This document shows positions 6,919 through 14,001 of a DNA stretch of 14,007 nucleotides, piece by piece. The translations under genes were made by a program, and so were the position numbers. The notes under the pieces were generated by a model, which worked only from the letters and a program-made list of their open reading frames with translations, had not been told where the DNA came from and did not search any database. The stretch spans positions 1-14,007 of the forward strand of contig CAZLHI010000057.1 of NCBI GenBank assembly GCA_964559435.1, read 5' to 3'. The DNA comes from Hebobacterum sp964559435 (lineage in GTDB: Bacteria; Armatimonadota; Hebobacteria; Hebobacterales; Hebobacteraceae). Each line of letters begins with the position of its first letter. Position 1 is the first letter of the stretch.

Positions 6919-7527
6919 TCAGTGCTCGCTCCCGCCGCCCGGGTGTCCCTCGGAGTGCTGCACCGTGGGGTGCCCGTGCTCCGTCCAGGTGGTCCAGCCG
7001 TAGTCGAGCACGACGAGCTCGTCGTATCCCTGCCTGAGAAGCTCTTTGCCCTGACGAGTGCTCAAGCCGCAGTGCGCGCCATAGCAGTAGAGCACGAGAA
7101 GTTGATCTCTCGGGAGCTCTGATTCGATGCCGGGCCAGATCTCGGTCCACTTCCGCATGGGCGCATTGGTCGCGCCCGGAATGTAGTCGCGCTCATAGTC
7201 CTTCCGGTCGCGCGAATCCACGAACACCGCGTCGCCGGCCTCCCACAGCGTCAGCGCCTGAGGCGCGTTGATCTGAGGCAGTCGAGACTCGAACGCGCGC
7301 GGGATTCCGACGCGGCTGCCGGGAGACGGCCCCCAGGGAATGCCGAGATCGTTGGCGGCATTGTAGATGCTTGCCGCGGCCACCGCCAGCAGCAGCAGGC
7401 ATGCTGCGCGGACCGCGTGTGGGAAGTGTGACAGGGCCCGCTGAACAACGAACCCAGCCGCGCGCACGATGGGGCAGGAGCCACAACTGCCGCCGTTCAC
7501 CATCTTGTCTGAGGCCGATCCGTCCAC
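6919..7527 (-). CDS. Membrane-anchored rhodanese-like sulfurtransferase
   Basis: A 202-residue protein from GTG 7527; the SD-like AAGGGA about 8 nt upstream favours this start over the internal ATG at 7503. An N-terminal GGSCGSCP has paired cysteines (C15, C18). One hydrophobic helix lies at about 38-57 (AVRAACLLLLAVAAASIYNA). A rhodanese domain follows at about 82-188: INAPQALTLWEAGDAVFVDS, DYIPGATNAP, the active-site loop LVLYCYGAHCGLS with C148 as the likely catalytic cysteine and a second C153, and GYDELVVLDYGWTTW. The basic N-terminus before the helix suggests the rhodanese domain faces outside. The tail is His-rich. The loop lacks the usual CxxxxxR arginine spacing and instead has CxxxxC, which would suit a disulfide or persulfide relay. 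Operon partner is the MauE-like gene 1 nt downstream. Confidence 0.83.
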   Translation of the reverse strand: MDGSASDKMVNGGSCGSCPIVRAAGFVVQRALSHFPHAVRAACLLLLAVAAASIYNAANDLGIPWGPSPGSRVGIPRAFESRLPQINAPQALTLWEAGDAVFVDSRDRKDYERDYIPGATNAPMRKWTEIWPGIESELPRDQLLVLYCYGAHCGLSTRQGKELLRQGYDELVVLDYGWTTWTEHGHPTVQHSEGHPGGGSEH

Positions 7528-7619
7528 GCCGCCATTCCCTTATGCCCGCGCAAGGATGAGCCTGCCCGCGTCGAGCGACTGACTTGTGCATATCCTACCA
7601 GTCAATTCGCCCACCCCCG

Positions 7620-7980
7620 TTAATTTAGTGCGAAGAATAACCAACTTTTCTTGGGCAGGCGTGGCAGGGCGCGCTGGCCCTGGAGCGCTTCCAGTGCCGA
7701 GACGATCTCCTTGCGCGCTGTGCGAAGCAACTGGGGATCCCGGGAGTAGCTTGTGGCATCCGGCGGAAGCCTGGCGCATATCTCGTTGGCCCTGCCCGCC
7801 AGTCGCCCGGATGTCGCGGAGCGACTTGGTTGCGCGTACGGCGAGTCGCGCCGAGGTCACCTCGCCCCGGCAAGCGTCCGCCTCAACTGAGTCCGCATCG
7901 CGGTGTGGTCCGGCATCGTGAAGCACCTTCTCGAGCGCGCCAACGCACCAAGCGATGAGCTTGTGCGAAACGACCGGCAT
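7620..7980 (-). pseudogene. Unrecognised small gene interrupted by a one-base frameshift
   Basis: ATG at 7980 is preceded by a perfect SD, GGAGGAA, 6 nt upstream; this beats the in-frame ATG at 8028, which has none. The frame codes well for 58 residues (MPVVSHKLIAWCVGALEKVL onward to ATKSLRDIR) and then degrades. In the neighbouring frame a coding-like sequence continues immediately: RLAGRANEICARLPPDATSY, then RDPQLLRTARKEIVSALEAL, ending in PKKSWLFFALN and TAA at 7620-7622. Removing one G from the GGG at 7808-7806 joins the halves into a smooth 119-residue, mostly helical, basic protein. I do not recognise the family. It may be a true pseudogene, an assembly or sequencing error in the G-run, or much less likely programmed frameshifting. 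Confidence 0.6.
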
Positions 7981-8124
7981 CCGCGCTTCCTCCGTGAACT
8001 CGGCAATAAGCTGCGCGGGTATTCGCATCCGGGACGGCGGAGTTCGGTGCCGTCAGCGCGATTCCTCCATGCCCCCGCGGTGTGCGCATGACCAGCGTCG
8101 TGCGCGGAGGCCAACGGTCTCGCC

Positions 8125-9063
8125 TCAGGCCTTCCTGCCGCTGACGGCCAGGCTAAGAGAGACGCTGAAATCCCAGGTGTGAACTCCCTCCTCGACCCAG
8201 CGGCACAGCTTCCCGTATCGTGCCCGTATGCAGCGCCGCAAAGAGGGGAGGTGTCTCGGCGGAAGACGACGCTTCAGGAGCGTGGCGCACTGGTCCACTT
8301 GGGTCAGCAGCCACCTCTCCTGGGCGGAGAGGTGGCGCAGCGCTTCCCCCGGCGCGATGCGGGCATCGTCCAGCGTGTTCACGCTGGAGAAGGATTCGAG
8401 CATCACTTCCACGAGGCCGAGCTGCTCGAACAGGTCTGGGAGTTCGGCAAGCCCAACCTCCGCCGAACCGACGCGCCAGCGCTCGTCAACTGACTTCCTC
8501 CAGACTCTCTCCAGGGGCCGCCACAGCTCTTGCTCTCTGCGGGACGGACGAGCCGACAGCCTGGGCGAAGATGCGACACAGGCCTCCTTGCGGACCTCGA
8601 GCACAGAAACGCGCCCGCCGGAGCGGCACACGCGAATCTTCTCGCTCAGGAAACGCTCGGTATCGGGGATATGTCCGAGGACCGTATACGACGTCACAGC
8701 ATCGGCGTAGCCGTCAGATAGCGGAAGGTCCAGCGCGTCGCCCTCGAGGTAGTTGAGCCGGCCCTGGAGCCTTTCCTCTCTTGCTCGGCGGCGTGCGTAG
8801 TGGAGGAAGTGGATGTCCCGGTCGATGCCGATGATCTTGGATCTCGGGCCCATCCATCGCGCCAACGCGCGCGTCAGCGCCCCGCCACCGCAGCCAACAT
8901 CGACAGCCACTCCGGCCCGCCGCAGACCCAGCACGGGCCAGAGCAGGTCCCGGACCTCATCCCGGAACCTACGTTCCCGGATCGGGTCTATCCACTCGAC
9001 AGACTGGACCCAAGTCGACCACACAGTGGCGGGGTCACATGGCATAGGTCTTGGCTCTGACAC
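8125..9063 (-). CDS. Class I SAM-dependent methyltransferase
   Basis: A 312-residue protein from GTG 9063 (alternative ATG at 9045, residue 7; neither has a strong SD, the nearest being GGAAGAG 14 nt before the GTG). The Rossmann methyltransferase core occupies about residues 50-160: motif I VDVGCGGG (54-61), acidic residue D81 in IIGIDRD for the SAM ribose, GDALDLPL (108-115), the VLGHIPD segment and the post-core strand GGRVSVLEVRK. About 150 C-terminal residues form a helical, charged extension that I do not recognise and that may recognise the acceptor. It lies 131 nt downstream of the guanylyltransferase gene on the same strand, so it may modify a product of the sugar cluster, but the gap and the lack of a specific family make the substrate unknown. 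Confidence 0.82.
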   Translation of the reverse strand: MSEPRPMPCDPATVWSTWVQSVEWIDPIRERRFRDEVRDLLWPVLGLRRAGVAVDVGCGGGALTRALARWMGPRSKIIGIDRDIHFLHYARRRAREERLQGRLNYLEGDALDLPLSDGYADAVTSYTVLGHIPDTERFLSEKIRVCRSGGRVSVLEVRKEACVASSPRLSARPSRREQELWRPLERVWRKSVDERWRVGSAEVGLAELPDLFEQLGLVEVMLESFSSVNTLDDARIAPGEALRHLSAQERWLLTQVDQCATLLKRRLPPRHLPSLRRCIRARYGKLCRWVEEGVHTWDFSVSLSLAVSGRKA

Positions 9064-9194
9064 AGGCGCAGAGTTAGCTCTTCCTCAGATGAATGTGTCC
9101 GGCTGCTATGGCGCGGGACGACAGGCGCCCGGCAGGACGCCGACGGCTTCGCCGCGGCGGGCCCTGCGTGCTCCGGGCAGCCCACCTGAAGAGC

Positions 9195-10271
9195 CTACAG
9201 GTAGTCGCCCTTCCCCTTGTTCTCGATCTCTTCGAGCGCCTGCCGCACTTCCTGGGCTTTGTCCTCGTGAACGATGAGAACGGCGTCGTCGGTATCGACG
9301 ATGACGTAGTCCTCCACGCCGACTGTGACGACAAGTCGGCCGGAGCCGGCCATTACGAAGCAGTTGCGGCTCTCAACTGCTATGTGGTTCTCCGACTGGA
9401 GATCCAGTGATCCGTGCCGGCCGGCGATGTCCTTGACGGCGCGCCAGTGTCCGACATCGCTCCACTCGACGGCCGTCGGAACGACGGCCATGTCCTCTTC
9501 CTTCTCTGCGATGCCATAGTCAATCGAGATGGCCGGAATCTCCCGATATGTTTGCTCGAGGAGTTCGCCTGTGGCGTCATCGGACTCGGCCAGCTTCCTC
9601 ATAGCGGCGGCGACCTCAGGAAGATGGATGGCGCAGCGCTCCATGAAGTTGCCCGCGCGGAAGATAAAGTGGCCCATATTCCAGTAGTAACCGCCGTCGG
9701 CCAGATAGCGCTCAGCAGTCTCAAGGTCGGGCTTCTCCGTGAAGGTGTCGACGTGGTAGGCGCCGCCGACGGTGGCCAGCCGGTGGCCCCTCCTTATGTA
9801 GCCGTAGCCGGTGTCCGGGTGGCCTGGAATCACGCCAAGGGTGACGATGAAGCCGTGCGCGGCAGTCTCGGCCGCTATCCCAACGTAGTCGCGATAGGCG
9901 GCTGCGTCGCCGATGTAGCTATCGGCCGGTGTCGCCAGGACGGTCGCCTCCGGCTCCGCCCGGGCGATCCGAGCGGCGGCCAGCGTGACGGCAGGAGCGC
10001 TGTTGCGTCCGACTGGTTCGCCAAGCACATGCTGGGAGGGAATATCCGGGAGCTGACTGCAAACCAAGTCTGTGAACTCCACACTTGTGACGATCCAGAC
10101 CCGTTCTGAGGACGCCAGAGGCAGAATTCGCTCATAGGTATCGACCAGCATCGTACGTTCGGAAAGCAGCCGCTGGAACTGCTTGGGCCGGCTTCGCCGC
10201 GAGACGGGCCACAGCCGCGTCCCCACACCACCGGCCATGATGATAACATGCATGCTCTCTTCACTCGCCAC
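9195..10271 (-). CDS. manC: Mannose-1-phosphate guanylyltransferase (GDP-mannose pyrophosphorylase)
   Basis: A 358-residue protein converting mannose 1-phosphate and GTP into GDP-mannose in the cytoplasm. Signature motifs in order: nucleotide-binding IIMAGGVGTRLWPVSRRSRP with PKQF (residues 10-32), EPVGRNSAPA (85-94), PADSYI (115-120, usually PADH), GYGYI (155-159), FTEKP (177-181) and YYWNMGHFIF (195-204). The length matches the monofunctional enzyme; the C-terminal phosphomannose isomerase cupin domain of bifunctional ManC is absent. GTG at 10271 is preferred because AGGAGGG lies 7 nt upstream, inside the end of the mutase gene; the ATG at 10253 has a weaker SD. Only 4 nt separate it from the mutase stop, so translation is coupled. 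The mutase next door can supply its sugar 1-phosphate. Other GDP-sugars (for example GDP-heptose type) cannot be excluded from sequence alone. Confidence 0.9.
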   Translation of the reverse strand: MASEESMHVIIMAGGVGTRLWPVSRRSRPKQFQRLLSERTMLVDTYERILPLASSERVWIVTSVEFTDLVCSQLPDIPSQHVLGEPVGRNSAPAVTLAAARIARAEPEATVLATPADSYIGDAAAYRDYVGIAAETAAHGFIVTLGVIPGHPDTGYGYIRRGHRLATVGGAYHVDTFTEKPDLETAERYLADGGYYWNMGHFIFRAGNFMERCAIHLPEVAAAMRKLAESDDATGELLEQTYREIPAISIDYGIAEKEEDMAVVPTAVEWSDVGHWRAVKDIAGRHGSLDLQSENHIAVESRNCFVMAGSGRLVVTVGVEDYVIVDTDDAVLIVHEDKAQEVRQALEEIENKGKGDYL

Positions 10272-10275
10272 AGCT

Positions 10276-11694
10276 CTACCCTCCTGCGGCGTCCTTGATG
10301 AGCTGCTGTCCGGCTTCGATCAGGGCTTTCACTTCGGGCTCGCCTCGCGCCTCCGCGTAGATGCGGACGAGCGGCTCGGTGCCGGACAGCCGGATCAAGA
10401 CCCAGCTCCCATCTCCGCGCACGAACTTAGCGCCGTCCAGCCGGTTGACGGAGTCCACCCGCATACCGGCCAGCTCGGCCGGCCCGAGCGATGGCAGCAC
10501 TTCGTCGATGCGATCTCGCTGCGTGTGACTGAGACGTAGGTCGAGACGACCGAAGAAGAGGCGTCCACCTGCCTGCCGGAAAGTGTCCTGGAGGACGTCT
10601 CGAAGAGGTTTGCCTTCCACCGCGAGGGCCTCGCAGGCCACCAAGGCAGCGAGAGTTCCATCTCGATCAGGGATGTGCCCGCGGATGCCGAACCCGCCGC
10701 TTTCCTCAACGCCGAGCATGACGTCCTCTGACGTGACCATCTCGGGCGCTATGTTCTTGAAGCCGACCGAGGCCTCCGTGACGTCACACCCGTAGCGTTC
10801 GCACAGCTTGTCAACCATGGAGGTCACATTGATCGCACGGACGACCCGACCGCGCCAGCCCCGGTTCTTGAGCAAGTGATAGAGAACGACGGCGATGGTG
10901 CGCTGGATGTCGATGAACTCGCCGTCCGCCATCATCCCCAGGCGGTCCGCGTCGCCGTCGGTTGCCAGCCCGACGTCCACGTCTGGATCTGCGGTCAGCG
11001 GCATGCTTGCCTCGAGGTTGGGGCCGATTGGCTCGGGATGCTTCCACCCGAAGGTCGCGTCTGGAGTGACGCGGACGGCTTTGACCTCCGCACAGCCTGC
11101 CCGCCGAAGCGCCTCGTCGAAGTATCCTCCCCCCGAGCCGTGCATGCAGTCAGCTACCACCCGAAGCTTGGCCTTCGCTATCATGTCCCGGTCGACCAGA
11201 GAGAGAAGGCGCTCCAGGTACTCCTCCTTGACGTCGAAGTGTTCGTGAGTGGCGGCGGGCGCGGGCTCCCGGGGGCCGGACTCCACAAGACGGTTGGCCT
11301 CTCTGCCAATCCACGCTGCGTCTTCCGCTTCGACGGACGCGCCGAAGCCGGTCTTCACCTTGAACCCATTGTATTCCGCTGAGTTGTGGCTCGCGGTCAG
11401 CACTACGGCGCCGGCCAGCTCATGCTCGGCGACGTAGTAGCACACCGCTGGCGTGGGCACAGGACCGTTGCTTATCCGCGGCTCCACCCCCAGGACGGCG
11501 AGCTCATCTGCAGCCGCGCTGGCGAATCTGTCCCCCATGAACCGCGTATCATGGCCGACTGCCACCGGGCCTTGTCGTGGCAGCTTCTGAAACCAGTGTG
11601 CGGCGGCCCGGGCCACGGCTCTGACGTTGTCGAAGGTGTATTGCTCGGCGAGAACGGCTCGCCATCCCTCAGTGCCGAAGCGAATGGGCCGCAA
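10276..11694 (-). CDS. Phosphomannomutase/phosphoglucomutase family enzyme
   Basis: A 472-residue alpha-D-phosphohexomutase interconverting hexose 6- and 1-phosphates. All four family landmarks are present: phosphoserine loop VVLTASHNSAEYNGFK with S102, metal-binding DGDADR (246-251), sugar-specificity loop GVEESGGFG (328-336) and phosphate-binding RLSGTEPLVRIYAEA (435-449). The GEESG-type sugar loop fits the bacterial PMM/PGM group, which can use mannose or glucose. Start is a TTG at 11694: conserved IRFGTEGWRAV begins immediately after it, and GGAG 8 nt upstream overlaps the end of the isomerase gene, whose stop is only 5 nt away. Placed between a sugar-phosphate isomerase and the guanylyltransferase, it most likely makes mannose 1-phosphate for the next enzyme. 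Confidence 0.92.
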   Translation of the reverse strand: MRPIRFGTEGWRAVLAEQYTFDNVRAVARAAAHWFQKLPRQGPVAVGHDTRFMGDRFASAAADELAVLGVEPRISNGPVPTPAVCYYVAEHELAGAVVLTASHNSAEYNGFKVKTGFGASVEAEDAAWIGREANRLVESGPREPAPAATHEHFDVKEEYLERLLSLVDRDMIAKAKLRVVADCMHGSGGGYFDEALRRAGCAEVKAVRVTPDATFGWKHPEPIGPNLEASMPLTADPDVDVGLATDGDADRLGMMADGEFIDIQRTIAVVLYHLLKNRGWRGRVVRAINVTSMVDKLCERYGCDVTEASVGFKNIAPEMVTSEDVMLGVEESGGFGIRGHIPDRDGTLAALVACEALAVEGKPLRDVLQDTFRQAGGRLFFGRLDLRLSHTQRDRIDEVLPSLGPAELAGMRVDSVNRLDGAKFVRGDGSWVLIRLSGTEPLVRIYAEARGEPEVKALIEAGQQLIKDAAGG

Positions 11695-11699
11695 TTGGG

Positions 11700-12689
11700 T
11701 TACTCCATTCCCAGATCGAGTATGTCCTTGAGGTTGAGCATGCCCTGAAGCCGACGCTCGTGGTCGACGACCGGCATCTCGCCGATCTTGTATTCTTTCA
11801 TGAGCCGAAGCGCCTCAACGGCTGGCTCCTCCGGATGGGCGATCTTCGGCTCGCGCGTCATCACCGCACCAGCGCTCTTCTCAAGGGCCCTGTCGTCTGC
11901 CAGGAGAGCGCGCCGGATATCGCCGTCGGTTATGATCCCGACCAAGCGCTTCTCTTTATCGTCGAGAACGGCAGCTGCTCCCGCGCGCGCCCGCGTGATG
12001 GCGAAGAGAGCGTCCCTGAGCGAGGCCTCTGGTCCTACGGCGGCGGCCTCGTCCCCCGTGCGCATAAGGTCTGCGGCCTTCTTGCCGGCCCTATGGCCGA
12101 GCTGGCCTCCCGGGTGCAGCGCGGCGAAGTCCTCCCGCGAGAACTCCCGAGCTGTCATGACTGCGGCCGCCAGCGCGTCGCCCATCGCCATCTGTGCGGT
12201 GGTGGAGGCCGTGGGGGCGAGACCCAGGGGACATGCTTCTCGCTCAACTGAGACGTTTATGGTCACGCTCGCAGCGTCGGTCAGGGGGCTGTGCAACCGG
12301 CCCGTAACGGCTACGATTGGAACCCCGATCCGCTTCATTGCGGATATGATGGCCGCCACTTCGTCGGTCCATCCGCTCTGGGAGAGGACGATGAGCACGT
12401 CTCCGGCGGCCACCATCCCGAGGTCGCCGTGCAGACCCTCGGCCGGATGCAGGAAGAGCGCAGGCGTGCCCGTGCTTGCGAGAGTCGCTGCCAGCTTTCT
12501 GCCGACCGCTCCGGACTTCCCCATTCCCGTGACAACGACTCGGCCCGAGCAGTTCAGGATCAGCTCCACTGCACTGCGAAAGCTTTCATCGATCCTGTCC
12601 GCCAGGGATTGTACGGCGGATGCTTCTATGGCGATGGCCTCTTTCGCCTTCGCCAATGCCTCTGTTAGATCGGCAGGGCGATCTGCCAT
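11700..12689 (-). CDS. kdsD: KdsD-like arabinose-5-phosphate isomerase (SIS + two CBS domains)
   Basis: A protein of about 329 residues from ATG 12689, with in-frame ATGs also at 12701 and 12749. I chose 12689 because it reproduces the N-terminal length of E. coli KdsD; no start has a good SD. The SIS sugar-isomerase domain contains VVVTGMGKSG, GRKLAATLASTGTPALF, the catalytic-region HPAEGLHGDLGMV, LSQSGWTDE (usually SNSGESSE), EACPLGLAPTASTTAQMAMG and HPGGQLG. Two CBS repeats follow (LMRTGDEAAAVGPEASLRDA with GIITDGDIRRA, then VMTREPKIAHPEEPAVEALR with GMLNLKDIL). KdsD converts ribulose 5-phosphate to arabinose 5-phosphate, the first step to the LPS sugar KDO. No other KDO gene is present here, and the context is GDP-sugar synthesis, so another sugar phosphate is possible. 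It is the first of three tightly coupled genes. Confidence 0.87.
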   Translation of the reverse strand: MADRPADLTEALAKAKEAIAIEASAVQSLADRIDESFRSAVELILNCSGRVVVTGMGKSGAVGRKLAATLASTGTPALFLHPAEGLHGDLGMVAAGDVLIVLSQSGWTDEVAAIISAMKRIGVPIVAVTGRLHSPLTDAASVTINVSVEREACPLGLAPTASTTAQMAMGDALAAAVMTAREFSREDFAALHPGGQLGHRAGKKAADLMRTGDEAAAVGPEASLRDALFAITRARAGAAAVLDDKEKRLVGIITDGDIRRALLADDRALEKSAGAVMTREPKIAHPEEPAVEALRLMKEYKIGEMPVVDHERRLQGMLNLKDILDLGME

Positions 12690-12750
12690 GCTCGGATCCA
12701 TTCCTCTCGGACTTGCTGGCGGCAGCGCTGCGGCCCCATGCCGAGACATA

Positions 12751-12797
12751 GCTCGGTGGGGCGCACACCCGCTACTGTCGAGCTTTCCTCACCGAGC
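12751..12797. repeat. Inverted repeat between the epimerase and isomerase genes
   Basis: GCTCGGTG (12751-12758) and CACCGAGC (12790-12797) form a perfect 8-bp inverted repeat with a 31-nt loop. It lies in the leader of the isomerase gene, downstream of the epimerase stop at 12825. It could attenuate, terminate or protect the message; no T-run follows on either strand. Confidence 0.35.
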
Positions 12798-12824
12798 GCC
12801 CGGACGAGTCAGGTGCTCTGCGGG

Positions 12825-13370
12825 TCAGCCGTCTCGCCGCCGCCAATCATAAGGGATGTCGTTCTCGTGCGGGTCCACGCGGTGCTCGTCAGGGGTCTGG
12901 TAATGGTAGACTTTGTCCGGCATATTGACAAGGAGTGCCGTTTGCTCGCCGACGCATTTCCAGCCGTGGTGGATCCCTTTCGGCACCTTGACGATGATCC
13001 GGTTTGAGTCACCCAAGAAGATCTCGTTCACGACCCCGAAAGTCGGTGACCCGCCCCGGCGGTCGTAGAGAACAAGCTTCAACTCTCCCGACAAACAGCA
13101 GATCATGTCCGTCTGCTCTTCGTGGTAGTGCCAGCCCTTGACGACACCGGGGTAGGTCGCGGTCATATAGACCTGGCCAAATTCAGGATACTCCGGATCG
13201 TCCGCGCGCAGGATCTCGGTCAGCACGCCCCGCTCGTCCGGAAGCGCTGGCAGAAGCCGAACCTTCGCACCGGATATCAGCCTTTCCTCGCCTGGCGTCA
13301 CACATCGGACACCGGGAATCGGAAGCTCATCACGCCACTCGTAGCCGGCTCCGTGGGAAGACGTGGGCAC
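12825..13370 (-). CDS. RmlC-like dTDP-4-dehydrorhamnose 3,5-epimerase family protein (cupin)
   Basis: About 181 residues from GTG 13370, chosen because GGAGGG lies 7 nt upstream. The open frame extends to a TTG at 13445 but those 25 residues look non-coding; GTG 13301 is another option just before conserved sequence. Family features: LLPALPDERGVLTEILR, FGQVYMT, YPGVVKGWHYHEEQTD (H81, H83 and D88 from this start), SGELKLVLYDRRGGSPT, VPKGIHHGWKCVGEQTALLV and the C-terminal DPHENDIPYDW. This is the cupin epimerase superfamily that acts on dTDP-4-keto sugars in rhamnose-type pathways. The WHYH replaces the LHYQ of classical RmlC, so the exact sugar and even the epimerase reaction are uncertain. 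It is upstream of the isomerase gene in the same direction and probably part of the surface-sugar cluster. No clear promoter is visible before it. Confidence 0.83.
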   Translation of the reverse strand: MPTSSHGAGYEWRDELPIPGVRCVTPGEERLISGAKVRLLPALPDERGVLTEILRADDPEYPEFGQVYMTATYPGVVKGWHYHEEQTDMICCLSGELKLVLYDRRGGSPTFGVVNEIFLGDSNRIIVKVPKGIHHGWKCVGEQTALLVNMPDKVYHYQTPDEHRVDPHENDIPYDWRRRDG

Positions 13371-13574
13371 CCTCCGTCCCTCCGTCGCAATCTTCAACTG
13401 CTGCGGCTGGCAATCCTGCCATCGGCAGCCCGTCCTCTGAGCCAATGGTCCCGTCAGCGGTGAGGCCAGCGTGGGTATGAAGAGCGGCGAGCCCCGCCGC
13501 CTACGTCAAAGGATCCCCGGGCCACGCCACGGCGGGAATGCTGATGGGAATCAGGGCCTCGGTGCGGAATCGCC
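13371..13574. other. Intergenic region between tRNA-Leu and the epimerase gene
   Basis: No gene is seen. On the minus strand a small CTGAT-TCCC-ATCAG hairpin lies downstream of the tRNA (around 13540-13553) without a T-run. TTGACG occurs near 13503-13508 but has no -10 partner at normal spacing, so the promoter of the sugar cluster is unresolved; read-through from the tRNA promoter is possible. Confidence 0.3.
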
Positions 13575-13661
13575 TGGTGCCGAGGCGGGGAGTCGAACCC
13601 CGACGGGCGTAAGCCCACTAAGTCCTGAACCTAGCGCGTCTGCCAGTTCCGCCACCTCGGC
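13575..13661 (-). tRNA. tRNA-Leu (anticodon CAG)
   Basis: An 87-nt cloverleaf on the minus strand. Acceptor arms GCCGAGG (13661-13655) and CCTCGGC pair perfectly, followed by discriminator A and an encoded CCA (13577-13575). The D arm has GGCGGAACTGGCAGACGC. The anticodon arm CTAGG-TTCAGGA-CTTAG gives anticodon CAG, reading CUG. A long variable arm (GGGC-TTAC-GCCC) is typical of class II leucine tRNAs. The T arm is CGGGG-TTCGACT-CCCCG. Confidence 0.96.
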
Positions 13662-13674
13662 ACCTACAAGGCGT

Positions 13675-13703
13675 ATTGTAGGCAATGGCAGTCGCGTCGT
13701 CAA
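13675..13703 (-). promoter_or_regulatory. Promoter of tRNA-Leu
   Basis: On the minus strand TTGACG (13703-13698), a 17-bp spacer and TACAAT (13680-13675) form a strong sigma-70-type promoter. The predicted start falls close to the mature 5' end at 13661, leaving only a very short leader for RNase P to remove. Confidence 0.7.
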
Positions 13704-13720
13704 GCTTGCACCGAACGGGC

Positions 13721-13749
13721 TTGCCAGGCGCTCCCTGCGAGCGTATAAT
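13721..13749 (+). promoter_or_regulatory. Promoter of tatA
   Basis: TTGCCA (13721-13726), a 17-bp spacer and a perfect TATAAT (13744-13749). Predicted start is near 13756, about 30 nt before the tatA ATG. It is back to back with the tRNA-Leu promoter; the two -35 boxes are 17 bp apart. Confidence 0.75.
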
Positions 13750-13785
13750 GCGTCTGTGCGAGAGAAGGCTGAACGGAGCTGACCG

Positions 13786-13986
13786 ATGCTGGCGTTCATT
13801 GGAGGCTTAGGCGGACAAGAGATCGTCATAATTCTCGTGATCATCTTGCTGCTCTTTGGAGCGAAGCGCCTTCCCGAGCTGGCCCGCTCCCTGGGCCAGG
13901 GAGTGAAGGAGTTTCGGAAGTCGGTCAAGGAGATGAGTGAAGACGTCTCCGAGAACGACAGCGAGTCTTCCTCTAAGTCGTCTTGA
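13786..13986 (+). CDS. tatA: Sec-independent protein translocase subunit TatA
   Basis: A 66-residue protein. ATG 13786 has GGAG 7 nt upstream. The N-terminal membrane helix (IVIILVIILLLFG, about residues 13-25) is followed by the family hallmark FGAKRLPELARSLGQGVKEF (about 24-43), the hinge and amphipathic helix of TatA/E. An acidic and serine-rich tail ends the protein. TatA subunits assemble with TatC to export folded proteins bearing twin-arginine signals. Length and the short tail favour TatA over TatB. TatC is not in the window but may follow at the right edge. Confidence 0.93.
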   Translation: MLAFIGGLGGQEIVIILVIILLLFGAKRLPELARSLGQGVKEFRKSVKEMSEDVSENDSESSSKSS

Positions 13987-13994
13987 CCACCTTC

Positions 13995-14001
13995 GAGGAG
14001 G
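13995..14001 (+). promoter_or_regulatory. Ribosome binding site of a gene starting at the right edge
   Basis: GAGGAGG lies 9 nt after the tatA stop. A start codon with normal spacing would begin at about 14007-14010; the final base of the window is A, so an ATG there is possible. It indicates a plus-strand gene co-transcribed with tatA. Confidence 0.45.

Noticed and set aside
7540..8028. Single continuous 162-codon minus-strand gene
   Set aside because: Only the first part from 7980 is coding-like. After about 7809 the protein-like sequence moves to the neighbouring frame and ends at 7620, and ATG 8028 has no SD while ATG 7980 has a perfect one.
9414..10109. Plus-strand open frame of 231 codons over the guanylyltransferase gene
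   Set aside because: Antisense shadow of a gene with unambiguous nucleotidyltransferase motifs.
11788..12852. Plus-strand open frame of 354 codons over the isomerase gene
   Set aside because: Ser/Ala/Arg-rich shadow of kdsD, whose minus-strand translation has clear SIS and CBS motifs.
13371..13445. N-terminal extension of the epimerase-family gene to TTG 13445
   Set aside because: The extra 25 residues do not resemble the family and the TTG has no SD; GTG 13370 has GGAGGG at good spacing.
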